From assembly GCF_005166025.1 (NCBI RefSeq), contig NZ_CP028923.1, positions 1,428,001-1,492,000 of the forward strand: DNA of 64,000 nucleotides. The letters are read 5' to 3'. Each line of letters opens with the position of its first letter. Position 1 is the stretch's first letter. The DNA is from Mangrovivirga cuniculi. Lineage in GTDB: Bacteria; Bacteroidota; Bacteroidia; Cytophagales; Cyclobacteriaceae. The notes below the pieces were generated by a model. That model was not told where the DNA came from, made no database searches, and saw nothing but the letters and a program-made list of their open reading frames with translations. A program made the translations under genes and the position numbers. Shown piece by piece: positions 55,172-64,000 of this stretch.

Positions 55172-56806
55172 ATGAAATGGAAATTAATCACTATCACTTT
55201 ATTGATAGCATTTTTTAACACATACAGCCAAAATACAGAAATAGCTGATGTGCAATGGGGAACATCTTCAAAGGTTAAGAGAGGATTGGCTTACAGAGGG
55301 GTAATAGGTTATGAAGGAGAAAACATGATCGCCATAATGTCTAATATGTCGATTAAAGAAACAAAACAGGTTTATTTTCCCAGTTCTAAATATACAATTG
55401 TCAAAGTTGATTCTAAATTAAGAACGATCAAGGAAGAGGAAGTAAAATTAAAAGTTGAAAAATATCGTTCAGATTTAAAGAAAATCATTCAGCTTGGTGA
55501 CGATATTTATTTTTTCTTAAGTTATGAAAACACCAAAACTGACAAACAAGTTCTGGTAGCTAAGAAATTGAATAAGAGTACCTTAGTTCCTCAACCCGAA
55601 GGTAAAGTACTTGCGGAGGTAGATTTTAATAGCAGTAGTTGGGACAGAACAGAGTTTCATGTAGAAATATCTGATGATAGTTCCAAAGTCCTGGTTTACA
55701 ATAAAGTTCTGTCAGAGGATAAAGAAGCTAACGAGTTTATCCTATCGGTTTATAATAAGGATTTAAATGAATTATGGTCTGAGAAAATTGAATTGCCATA
55801 TGACCCGGATCTCTACCAGGTAGAAAGTGTAAAGTTAGATAACTCTGGCAATGCACATGTGCTTGGAAAGTTATATGATTCTAAAAACTGGATGGGCAAG
55901 GCAAAAGGGAAAAAGAATGGAAAAGTAAATTATGGCTTCAAGCTATTAAGCTTTTACCAAAGAGGTAAAATAAAGAAAGAATATAATATTGAATTAAAAG
56001 ATAAGTTTTTGAATAACCTGACTATCAGGTTTGACGAGAATGAAAATATTCTTTGTGCAGGTTTTTATTCTGAAGAAGAGGAAGTGAATGTAAAGGGTAT
56101 ATACTTCTTAAGAGTTGATTCTAAGACCAAAAAAGTAGAAGTAAAATCATATGAAGACTTCATAGTTCAGCATCTGAAAGAAATTTCAAGTGAAAAAGGG
56201 CAAAAAAGAATAGATCGAAAAATTGCCAAAGGTAAAAATATCGAGCTGGATAATTTTTATATAGATCATATGATGGTCAAAAATGACGGAAGTATCTTGC
56301 TGGTAGCTGAAGAATTTTATGCCACCCAAACCTATGAACCTGGTATGAACGGAGGTTCAACCACTCGAACTGAGTATAATTTTGGAAACATATTACTGGT
56401 TAACATAGATCCTGAGGGAAATATAAATTGGACTGATCATATTTTTAAGCTGAAAACAGGATTTTTCTATTCATCTTATGACATGGCTAGTGTAAATGGT
56501 AAAGTATTCTTTATTTACAATACAGCATGTGATCGTTTGGATGCCGGTCAGGAAGAAAGCCCCAAATTGCTGTTTAGTAATAATCAATGTGCTGCGCTAA
56601 TAGAATATGATACGGATGGAAATAAAACTGAGCATATTTTATATCGATCAAAAGAAGTTGATATGATGTTGGTCCCTAATGGATGCCAGCAAATAAGTGA
56701 AAATGAAATGATGATTAGTAATTACCTTGGTAGGAAAGCGGCATTGGCAAGGATTAAATTTCAAAACGACAACAGAAGCGAAAGAAGTAACAGCCCTAAT
56801 CAGTAG
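55172..56806 (+). CDS. Exported protein of unknown function, propeller-like
   Basis: 544 residues with a signal peptide (MKWKLITITLLIAFFNTYS). The mature part has repeated strand-turn-strand units (KVDSKLRTIKEEEVKLKVE, LSVYNKDLNELWSEKIELPYD, SVKLDNSGNAHVLGKLYD, IRFDENENILCAGFYSEE, LLVNIDPEGNINWTDHIF). This pattern suggests a seven-bladed propeller. It lacks any catalytic or sorting motif that I recognise. A charged low-complexity segment (GKAKGKKNGKVNYG) breaks the series. It stands alone before a bidirectional terminator; no function is assigned. Confidence 0.62.
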   Translation: MKWKLITITLLIAFFNTYSQNTEIADVQWGTSSKVKRGLAYRGVIGYEGENMIAIMSNMSIKETKQVYFPSSKYTIVKVDSKLRTIKEEEVKLKVEKYRSDLKKIIQLGDDIYFFLSYENTKTDKQVLVAKKLNKSTLVPQPEGKVLAEVDFNSSSWDRTEFHVEISDDSSKVLVYNKVLSEDKEANEFILSVYNKDLNELWSEKIELPYDPDLYQVESVKLDNSGNAHVLGKLYDSKNWMGKAKGKKNGKVNYGFKLLSFYQRGKIKKEYNIELKDKFLNNLTIRFDENENILCAGFYSEEEEVNVKGIYFLRVDSKTKKVEVKSYEDFIVQHLKEISSEKGQKRIDRKIAKGKNIELDNFYIDHMMVKNDGSILLVAEEFYATQTYEPGMNGGSTTRTEYNFGNILLVNIDPEGNINWTDHIFKLKTGFFYSSYDMASVNGKVFFIYNTACDRLDAGQEESPKLLFSNNQCAALIEYDTDGNKTEHILYRSKEVDMMLVPNGCQQISENEMMISNYLGRKAALARIKFQNDNRSERSNSPNQ

Positions 56807-56849
56807 AGTTCTTGATATATTAAAGAAAATACAAAGGTAAATTAATGTA

Positions 56850-56886
56850 AAAAAAGGCCAGCGATTTAATCGCTAGCCTTTTTTAT
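56850..56886. terminator. Bidirectional terminator between convergent genes
   Basis: AAAAAAGGC(c)AGCGAT / ATCGCT(a)GCCTTTTTT with a 3-nt loop and one mismatch. It lies between the secreted unknown gene (+) and the giant T9SS protein (-). Confidence 0.85.
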
Positions 56887-56907
56887 AATAAAGAATGAAA
56901 TCAATAA

Positions 56908-59900
56908 TTATTGTTTTATTATCTTTTTCTGAGTGATTATCATTCCTGATTCTGAAATCAACCTTAGTATATAAATTCCCGGTCTTAAAGTTTCAACACT
57001 CAAAGCGTTGGTTCTGTTACCTGAAATATTGCTAAGATCTGAAGTCAGAACATTCTCACCATTTAGATTATATATTTCTGTATGGTATCTTTCGCCAGTT
57101 CCTTTGAAGTTTAATTTGATAAAGTTTTGTGCCGGAACAGGATAAACTCTGATATCAAAATCTTCTTCATTAGTAACCAGGTTTTCAGCATCCTCGAGCT
57201 TAACTATAAGCTGTTCTCTGGCATCAGCAGATAATTTGTTGATTACTATAATGCCATCCAGATCGTAGCCGTCAGCATTTCCACCTCTGAAATCTGCAGC
57301 GTCCGAAATGTCTGTGATACGAATGTAGCTTGCTCTTTCGAGTCCACCATCAGCGAGATCAACAGCTCCATCTTTGCATATTTCTTCTGCAACAACGAAC
57401 CAGTCAATTCCGTTTTCTGATGCTTCGATCCTGGCTTTTTCAGGATAACTCGAGCATGCTGAATTACTATCTCTGAAAGAAGTTTCAACGATCAGCAAAT
57501 CATCTCCTTCCCGATCCATTACTTCACATCCCAGTGCAATTTCTATCGATCCACCAAATCCTAGAGAAACGAAATTGAAATTGTCATTTTCCTGTGGTTC
57601 TCCCAAAGCTTGCTCTGGATTAGATCTCGATTCTGGTAAATCTCTGCCATTTTTCCTTTGCCCTGGATTATAAGATAAAACAGATTCACCATAACATTCG
57701 GAAGAATTGTTATTGATAACTTCAAAGTTAACAGTAAGTGGCATCCCTTTAAATCCATTGCCGTTTCTTTGAGTAAATGGTGTGGCTGTAACTGTATTTA
57801 TACCTAATGGGAATTCCACCGGGTAAAATTTATTGCCGTTACTAAAATCACCATTCAAAGAATACGGAGCAAAATTTTCTGTTTGGAAGGCATCCTGATC
57901 ATTAAAATCAAATACTACACTTCCCACATTTTCGCCGTTTACTTCCGCGACAATACTGAATTTATTTTTACGGAAATTATCCAGGTTAAGAACATCTCCC
58001 TCAGACAGAGGACCGATTTCTTCTTGTAAATCAGCGTTGATCAAAGTAAAGCTGATTACCTCCGGAATAGGTAAAACGGTCAATGCAACAGGAATAGTTT
58101 CAATTGGAGTTATCGGATCATTACTTCTTACAGTTATATCTCCGAAATAAGTTGAGTCAGCTTCCAATTCATCTGTGAAGAATGTTACTGATACTTCATC
58201 CGTTTCACCGGGCTGTACTGTTCCGCCAACGGGAGGTGTAAATGTAACAGCCAGTTCATTAGTTAAATATTCATTATTAAATATCACTTGAAGACCGTTC
58301 ATACCCATTGGTCCTTCTATGCCAACTGTACTACTTGTGGCAATGGTCGATTCAACATTTTTGTATTGAAATTTAAACGAACCATCAGGGAATAGAATTA
58401 CCTGGAAGCTAACCGGATCAGGAATTGGTAAAAACGGAGGGAATCCAAATCCGGGAACTTCTTCATACTGCACGATAAAGTATTCAGAAGTTCCATGATA
58501 GAACACTCCCGTTCCATTTTGTGGCTCAAGATCATCCCATAATGGTGCAATAAAATTATTTGGATTAGTTACATCCGGAATTTGCTGATTTGTGAAATTG
58601 TTTCCAACAATTGGTCCGAAAGTAAGAAATCCGTTTGCCCCGATTGTTACTTCACTTTGATCATTTCCGAAGAAATTAAAATCAAAAGGAAGGGGAACGG
58701 TAACGTCTCCATCTCCGCCTACATCTGCAGGAGTACCGGTTGAAGAAATATCCATATAATCGTAAGCCGGTCCGCCACTGTTATTATCTACCCATGTATA
58801 TCCAAATGTACCTGGTCCGCCACTTGCATTAAGGAAGGTTGGGCCTACACGTGTATCCTCAGATTCTTTACTAAGGATCTTTTCAAACTCAAGTTTTTCA
58901 TAACCCTTTGAAACCAGGTCGTTTTCAGCTTTGCCAAACGGTGGTGTTGACAGGGTATAAGTTAATGGGAAATTACCTGCGTTTGAAACATTAACAGTCG
59001 AGCTGATCGAATCTGTTTTAAAAACTGATAAAGCTATCGAATCAGGATCCAGACTGATAACCGGTGGATCAACTCCTATTCCCGATAAATATACCGTTGA
59101 CGTAGTATTGCCAAATGCATCATCACTTTCAATAATCACTTCATTAGCTATTAAACCAAATGATGTTGGAGTGAAAGTAACATTAACGATCCTCGATTCA
59201 TCAGGCTGTAAAGAAATCGGGCCGGTTTCATCGATAACGAAATCACTATTTGAGTTTGTTAAACTAGCGACTTCCAGGGTTTTGCTTCCTGTGTTTGTAA
59301 TCAGGAAAGATGCCTCACTGCTAAGACCAACAAATAGTGAATCGAAATTCAGGCTATCGGGCTCCAGAGAGATCTCCGGGAATCCAATTACTGTTAATTC
59401 GAATAATGCCGTATTGTTTTCTTCAGAAGGAGCATTGCTTGATAAGAACAATTCATCAAAATACACTCCATCATTTAGATCTGTCGCATCCAGGGTCACA
59501 TCTATTTGTTTAGATCCTCCAGCCGGTACAACTCCGCTTAGTGGTGTAACATTTGAAATAAATGGCGTGAGAACTACATCTGGTTTTACAAATCTTAATG
59601 CGAGTCCATTTTCTACATAATCTGTATTAAAGGCCACTTGTGCCCCATCAGAACCATCTGCGTTTTCTATTCCTATGGTTGCGGTATTCACAAAAGATGC
59701 TGTTAAAACATCTTCATAGAACACATCGATATTTCCGTCATCATATAATACTATTTGGAATGTAACATATTCTTCAGCGGTGCCAAAAAATTCAGTTACC
59801 TGTGTCCACTGAACTATAAAGTGATCTCCAAAATCCTGGAAATGAACGGCTCCATCAAACTCCTGAGGTTCCAGATCATTCCAGAACCCTGCAATTACAT

Positions 59901-62900
59901 TGTTTACATTATCATCAACAGGAATTTGGGTGTTTAACCACGTTGGAGCAGCAGGAGGGGTAAAAGCTAAAAATCCATTAGCATTGATAAAGACTGAATT
60001 CTGTTCTTCGCCATAAAATTCAAAAGGGAAAGACAAGGATACCTCAGTTGAGCCATCTCCTCCTAATGCATCAGTTATTTCTGTACCAGTGGAGGTAATG
60101 TCATTGAAGTTATACACTGGTCCTCCTGCCTCATCACTGTCGATCCACGAGTAGCCAAAACCATTGTCAGTACCCAGGCTCTTATCAACAGGCGTTCCTA
60201 CTCGAGTGTCTTCAGTTGACTTTTCAGCAGTTTCGACATTGAAATTATCGAAGGCAAGAACCTCAGCATTTTTAAGATCTAAAGAAGGATCCATCAAGGC
60301 TGCTTTTACTGCAAGGTCAGGGAATGAGAAAATCAGCGGAGAATTACCCTCGTTTTTAAGAGTCACTGATGATTCGACTGTAGTGCCCGCATCGGTGGTT
60401 TCTTCCGTAGTGGAAGGTTCAAATAATGCTATCGGAGGGTCAACACCAACGCCATTGACAACCAGATCAAACGATGTATTGTTAGCAGCATCGCTTTCTA
60501 TGCTTATCAGCCCATTAATACTTCCGGTTGATGTAGGTTTGAATGTCACTGAAACCTCTAAAGATTCTCCGGCAGGTATCTGAGCAGAGGAAACGTCGAC
60601 AGTAAAATCAGAATTGTCTGAAGAAATCTCCGAAATATTAATCGCTGCTAAACCTGTATTTGATATGGTGAATGTACGAGTTCTTTCTGCTCCAATAAAT
60701 ACATCGTTAAAAAGCAAAAACTCTTCGGAAAAGTCAATATTTGAAACTTGTCCGCTTACCGAAAACTGAGTGTTAACTGCAACAGACGGATTTACCGGAT
60801 CATTACTTGTAATATTTAATGGGGTGTTATAGGTACCATTCGCCAGTGTTGAGCCATCAAATGTTGCCATGATGGTCAGCGAATCGCCAGGTGCTATACT
60901 TCCTGATTCTGGCTCAAGCGCAATGTAACCTTCTGTACTACTGCCACTGAGTGCGCGTATAAAGAATACAAATCCTGAAGGATTATAAGTTGCACCTCCA
61001 TCTCCACTAAAGAAATAAGTATCTGGCCGTTGAGTTGCATTGTCATCTACTCCCTGAGGAAATTCGATTCCATCAGGATATTTGTGAACGACCCAAAATG
61101 AATCGCCGGCTTCGAAATTAAGGGATTCTTCTAAAGTTTCTACAATTACAATGCCTTCTTCGCTTCCCTGCTCGATAGTCTGTGATAAAAGCAACTCGCC
61201 TTCTGTAGGATCATTACCACCGGCATAAATTTCAAGGATAATCACAGGATCTGAAACTGCTTCTGTTCTGAAACCATTTCTTACCGCAGTTAATGTGAAG
61301 TCATTCTCCACATCAAATTTCATCGCAGTGGTGTAGGCAGATGTTTGTAATCCAGCAAAGTTATCAGGAAAATCAATACCTGAATCGTAGTAAATAGAAT
61401 CGTTGAAAGAACTATTCAATGGCTGACCAGGAGTACTTTTTCTGACTGACCGCATTAATCCTTTTTCAAAAACTGATCCTTCGGTATATTCTTTTTTATT
61501 TCCTAAGCCGTAGTTGGTTAAGTCAAGCTGTGTTACAGCTCTTCTGGCGTTAGTAGATGGAGGTTCAAATGAGGTGTTGCCCGTGTTTATATTAAACTCC
61601 AATACAGATTCTCCTGAATTTTTGATTGTAAATGATTCATTGTCTGTTGGAGGATCATCGACGGTCACGTCTACTTCGGCACTAAGATTATCCGGGTTAA
61701 CACTAATTAGCGGAGGCGCCACAACTGTTAATTCAACCGGGATATTTATTGGTGAATTAGTTGAATCATTGCTCAACACATTGATTGTAGCATTGTAGGT
61801 ACCTGAGGTAAGGATTCTTCCGTCAAATTTCACATTTAATGTTTCAGACTGACCAAAGGGAACAGCCCCTGAACTTGGTAGAACACTTAAGAAGAATGCG
61901 TCCGGATCACCATCTGTAACTTCCAGGTTATCAACATCAAAAGTTGAACCAGTAGTCTCCATCGCCGATAAAAAGATAACTTGTTCGATAATTGATGCAA
62001 ATCCCTGTCCGGTGAAAATTAATTCACCGTCAATAAACAGAGAAAAGGATGAATCATCTTTGTCAACAACTATTTTCAGATTAAAATATCCATCTGGAAC
62101 CGTTGCATTAAGCCGTGTGAAATTTGATTCTGTAAGAGCATCTATTGTTCCATCTGGATTGAACCTGATTCTTGTCACAACAGAACCTTCAGTTGGCGAT
62201 TGTGGGATGAATTCCCATGTTACTCCTGATCCCTGAATATTTATATCAGCTGAAGCAGTCATAAAAGGTTCGGCCAAAGGAGTGATTGTAGGAGAAATAG
62301 CTAATATATTTCCTGGCCTTGTGCCACCAAGACCATCGGAAACCCCTCTGAAATGAAGAGTGCTGTCTTTTGGGTTTTCGCTGGAAATAATCCAGTTATC
62401 CGCATATTGACTTAGCCATCCATTTTGTCCATTAATATCTCCCTGAGTAAATGATTCGAATCCTGTGGCATAAAGGGTGGTAACCAATCTATTTTGAGAG
62501 GTATAAGGCCCTACAATTGCATTCGATAGATCATTTCCTGCAGGCTGCTTTACGCCAAATTTTTGAAATCCGGCACTTTTAATAGTTGCGTCAGATTTTT
62601 CAACTAACTGGCTGAAGGAATTTAGTGCATCATCTTCTATTTCAATATTAAATATCAAATCATCATCACCTGAATTACTAATTGTCAGATCTCTCGTTTC
62701 CTGCTGAAATTGCTCCAGTATTACTGAATAAGAAGATGGGTCTACTGATATTTCCGGGGCTTCGGTACCATCGATTACCCTCACGTTAACAGGAACTGAA
62801 ATTGTATTATTAAAATTCGCTACTTCTACTATCAAGGTATCAAAGTATATTCCCTTATTAATACCTGAGGCATTGATATCAAAAGTGATCGAGTCAGTTT

Positions 62901-63999
62901 CGCCAGAGGCAATCGACAGCGATTGAGGAGATATGTTAGCGATTAATGTCGATCCTGAGGAAGGAACAATATTAATAATAATAAGTGAATCAGAAATATT
63001 CGATAATTCAAGCTGTTTCGATATTGTGTTTCCAGTAAATATTTCTTCATCGAATGTAGCCGGACTAACCACTACCGGAGGAGCGTCGTCATCATTAATC
63101 ACCCATCCCATATCTTTAAACAATCCCCTTGTAATATCACCAATATCAAAATTTGATTCAGCAGATCCAACCTGAGGTGTCATAAGGGAGTTAGGGTTTC
63201 CCGCAGGGAATGCTGCCTCATCCCAGTGAGCGATACTCGATCCACCCTGGAATGTCGGTGGTGCGTATAATTCAGGCCTATCTCCACCTAAGGCTGCTTT
63301 AGCGAAAGTTCCATCCATAAAAATATCACCTCCGGTAAATGCGTCACCTAATTCTTGTGATGGATCAGGGAAATTGATTAGTAAATTTCCATCACCATCA
63401 ACTATGAAAATTCCAAATATTGAAGGAATTCCATTAGAACGGAGAGTTCCTACTCCCGCATTATATCCTCTGACGGTAGTGAAACCAAGGCCATGACCTG
63501 CTTCGTGCAAGGCAACGGTAACGAAGTCAAACAAGCCAGCAGGTGTGTTTCCGTCCAGACCAAAGTACCACGGGATACCATTTCCCAGGTTTACAATAAG
63601 ATCAAATTCTTCGTCTGGAAATAGCACTTCGCCAGCCAGTGAATTGGCTAACGCTGCCGGGTATAAGACGTCTTCTTCCGGAGCTCCGGGAAAATTGAAA
63701 ACGTTGTAAGCCGGACCTGCAGAAGCCAATACTCCCGGGCCTAAGTCTGCAAAATCTGCAAAAACTTTAATCGGAACAGGAGAAACTATCTGCGTAGCCC
63801 AAATGTCAAGAGCATATTGAAATGCTGCTTTTGCTTCAGGGTTTGCTTCGGCACCTGGTCCAAAAGTTATCTGGAATTCAGCTGTAGCATTTTGTTTTAA
63901 TACTCGCTGATTTTCAAGATTGTCTGAATCGGGAATATTCACCCGAGTAAACATATCTTCAAATTTTGCCGGGCATATTACAGGTTCAGCCGGGGCTTT
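56908..63999 (-). CDS. Giant T9SS-secreted metalloprotease-like multidomain protein, 5' end outside the window
   Basis: The frame is open to the window edge (15 codons precede the first internal ATG at 63954), so the start is missing; residue numbers below count from that Met. Residues 30-290 form a protease-like domain with VALHEAGHGLGF (HEAGH at 150-154). The third metzincin ligand position holds Thr160 rather than His. There follow many immunoglobulin-like ASH/choice-of-anchor-D repeats (ISNTGLAAINISEISSDN, VTFKPTSTGSINGLI, VTFTPTSFGLIANEV). Two copies of a beta-rich domain also appear (GYSWIDSDEAGGPVYNFNDI and GYTWVDNNSGGPAYDYMDI). The C terminus is a type A T9SS sorting domain (VYPVPAQNFIKLNF, AEIYNLNG-like strand, LRPGIYILRLIS, KIIKQ). 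It is secreted or surface-bound; catalysis is unproven. Confidence 0.85.
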   Translation of the reverse strand, partial: KAPAEPVICPAKFEDMFTRVNIPDSDNLENQRVLKQNATAEFQITFGPGAEANPEAKAAFQYALDIWATQIVSPVPIKVFADFADLGPGVLASAGPAYNVFNFPGAPEEDVLYPAALANSLAGEVLFPDEEFDLIVNLGNGIPWYFGLDGNTPAGLFDFVTVALHEAGHGLGFTTVRGYNAGVGTLRSNGIPSIFGIFIVDGDGNLLINFPDPSQELGDAFTGGDIFMDGTFAKAALGGDRPELYAPPTFQGGSSIAHWDEAAFPAGNPNSLMTPQVGSAESNFDIGDITRGLFKDMGWVINDDDAPPVVVSPATFDEEIFTGNTISKQLELSNISDSLIIINIVPSSGSTLIANISPQSLSIASGETDSITFDINASGINKGIYFDTLIVEVANFNNTISVPVNVRVIDGTEAPEISVDPSSYSVILEQFQQETRDLTISNSGDDDLIFNIEIEDDALNSFSQLVEKSDATIKSAGFQKFGVKQPAGNDLSNAIVGPYTSQNRLVTTLYATGFESFTQGDINGQNGWLSQYADNWIISSENPKDSTLHFRGVSDGLGGTRPGNILAISPTITPLAEPFMTASADINIQGSGVTWEFIPQSPTEGSVVTRIRFNPDGTIDALTESNFTRLNATVPDGYFNLKIVVDKDDSSFSLFIDGELIFTGQGFASIIEQVIFLSAMETTGSTFDVDNLEVTDGDPDAFFLSVLPSSGAVPFGQSETLNVKFDGRILTSGTYNATINVLSNDSTNSPINIPVELTVVAPPLISVNPDNLSAEVDVTVDDPPTDNESFTIKNSGESVLEFNINTGNTSFEPPSTNARRAVTQLDLTNYGLGNKKEYTEGSVFEKGLMRSVRKSTPGQPLNSSFNDSIYYDSGIDFPDNFAGLQTSAYTTAMKFDVENDFTLTAVRNGFRTEAVSDPVIILEIYAGGNDPTEGELLLSQTIEQGSEEGIVIVETLEESLNFEAGDSFWVVHKYPDGIEFPQGVDDNATQRPDTYFFSGDGGATYNPSGFVFFIRALSGSSTEGYIALEPESGSIAPGDSLTIMATFDGSTLANGTYNTPLNITSNDPVNPSVAVNTQFSVSGQVSNIDFSEEFLLFNDVFIGAERTRTFTISNTGLAAINISEISSDNSDFTVDVSSAQIPAGESLEVSVTFKPTSTGSINGLISIESDAANNTSFDLVVNGVGVDPPIALFEPSTTEETTDAGTTVESSVTLKNEGNSPLIFSFPDLAVKAALMDPSLDLKNAEVLAFDNFNVETAEKSTEDTRVGTPVDKSLGTDNGFGYSWIDSDEAGGPVYNFNDITSTGTEITDALGGDGSTEVSLSFPFEFYGEEQNSVFINANGFLAFTPPAAPTWLNTQIPVDDNVNNVIAGFWNDLEPQEFDGAVHFQDFGDHFIVQWTQVTEFFGTAEEYVTFQIVLYDDGNIDVFYEDVLTASFVNTATIGIENADGSDGAQVAFNTDYVENGLALRFVKPDVVLTPFISNVTPLSGVVPAGGSKQIDVTLDATDLNDGVYFDELFLSSNAPSEENNTALFELTVIGFPEISLEPDSLNFDSLFVGLSSEASFLITNTGSKTLEVASLTNSNSDFVIDETGPISLQPDESRIVNVTFTPTSFGLIANEVIIESDDAFGNTTSTVYLSGIGVDPPVISLDPDSIALSVFKTDSISSTVNVSNAGNFPLTYTLSTPPFGKAENDLVSKGYEKLEFEKILSKESEDTRVGPTFLNASGGPGTFGYTWVDNNSGGPAYDYMDISSTGTPADVGGDGDVTVPLPFDFNFFGNDQSEVTIGANGFLTFGPIVGNNFTNQQIPDVTNPNNFIAPLWDDLEPQNGTGVFYHGTSEYFIVQYEEVPGFGFPPFLPIPDPVSFQVILFPDGSFKFQYKNVESTIATSSTVGIEGPMGMNGLQVIFNNEYLTNELAVTFTPPVGGTVQPGETDEVSVTFFTDELEADSTYFGDITVRSNDPITPIETIPVALTVLPIPEVISFTLINADLQEEIGPLSEGDVLNLDNFRKNKFSIVAEVNGENVGSVVFDFNDQDAFQTENFAPYSLNGDFSNGNKFYPVEFPLGINTVTATPFTQRNGNGFKGMPLTVNFEVINNNSSECYGESVLSYNPGQRKNGRDLPESRSNPEQALGEPQENDNFNFVSLGFGGSIEIALGCEVMDREGDDLLIVETSFRDSNSACSSYPEKARIEASENGIDWFVVAEEICKDGAVDLADGGLERASYIRITDISDAADFRGGNADGYDLDGIIVINKLSADAREQLIVKLEDAENLVTNEEDFDIRVYPVPAQNFIKLNFKGTGERYHTEIYNLNGENVLTSDLSNISGNRTNALSVETLRPGIYILRLISESGMIITQKKIIKQ

Positions 64000-64000
64000 T

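Noticed and set aside
59108-59620. A 170-codon open frame on the plus strand, opposite the giant T9SS protein
   Set aside because: It lies wholly antisense to a well-supported coding sequence, has Ser/Val/Leu-rich shadow composition, no signal and no family motif.
1-64000. tRNA, rRNA, CRISPR arrays, insertion sequences, phage or integrative elements
   Set aside because: No cloverleaf-like tRNA ends, no regularly spaced repeats with spacers, and no transposase or integrase motifs were seen on either strand. A subtle tRNA could be missed without a search program.

Overview
The window comes from a Bacteroidota genome, most likely a marine or environmental Cytophagia/Flavobacteriia-type lineage. 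The evidence is two SusC/SusD pairs, a SusR-like membrane regulator, many lipoproteins with a Cys directly after a hydrophobic leader, two proteins with a type IX secretion (T9SS) C-terminal sorting domain, a tricorn-like protease, and AT-rich DNA with poor Shine-Dalgarno signals. I see no rRNA, tRNA, CRISPR, transposase or phage genes. Species-level placement cannot be made from the sequence alone.

Layout. 1-7.4 kb (+): end of a tricorn-type S41 protease, a small matrixin-like lipoprotein, then a tightly packed operon (MscS channel, PepSY-like protein, DUF2490 protein, endonuclease/exonuclease/phosphatase protein). 7.5-17.4 kb (-): mostly single genes, namely small secreted proteins, a TPR/H-box sensor without an ATPase domain, a CvfB-type S1 protein, a ZU5-like lipoprotein, an HxlR regulator, a T9SS cargo protein, an acetyl-CoA hydrolase/transferase family enzyme and a serine hydrolase. 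17.5-20.4 kb (-): a TPP-riboswitch operon of methyltransferase, AIR-synthase-like protein, ThiE-like protein and Trm112-like protein, joined by TAATG/ATGA overlaps. 20.5-26 kb: a strictosidine-synthase-like protein, a ComEC-type metallo-beta-lactamase fold lacking its metal ligands, DoxX, TIGR02117 and STAS-like proteins. 26.3-27.2 kb: a frameshifted 3-hydroxyacyl-CoA dehydrogenase. 27.4-32.2 kb: an orphan SusD/SusC pair. 32.7-35.3 kb: two overlapping outer-membrane barrel genes and two small membrane proteins. 35.4-49.5 kb: a complete beta-glucan (laminarin-type) utilisation locus, susC-susD-PKD/CBM protein-GH16-GH3-GH16, with a divergent regulator. 49.6-52.6 kb: a TonB-like lipoprotein, an intradiol-dioxygenase-like lipoprotein and a Tat-exported amine oxidase. 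52.7-64 kb: a prolyl oligopeptidase, a secreted protein of unknown function, and the C-terminal 2,360 or so residues of a giant T9SS-secreted metalloprotease-like protein.

How the genes work together. In the glucan locus, surface binding proteins and the SusCD transporter capture oligosaccharides. Two GH16 enzymes cut the polymer, a GH3 enzyme releases glucose, and the divergent propeller/Y_Y_Y/HTH protein probably senses the product. In the TPP operon, a riboswitch with an apparent terminator platform should shut the four genes off when thiamine pyrophosphate is plentiful.

A technical point matters for reading this annotation. Three genes (ThiE-like, 3-hydroxyacyl-CoA dehydrogenase, prolyl oligopeptidase) carry five single-base contractions, each inside a homopolymer. 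Adding one base at each site restores lengths divisible by three and family-typical proteins, so sequencing or assembly error is more likely than gene decay.
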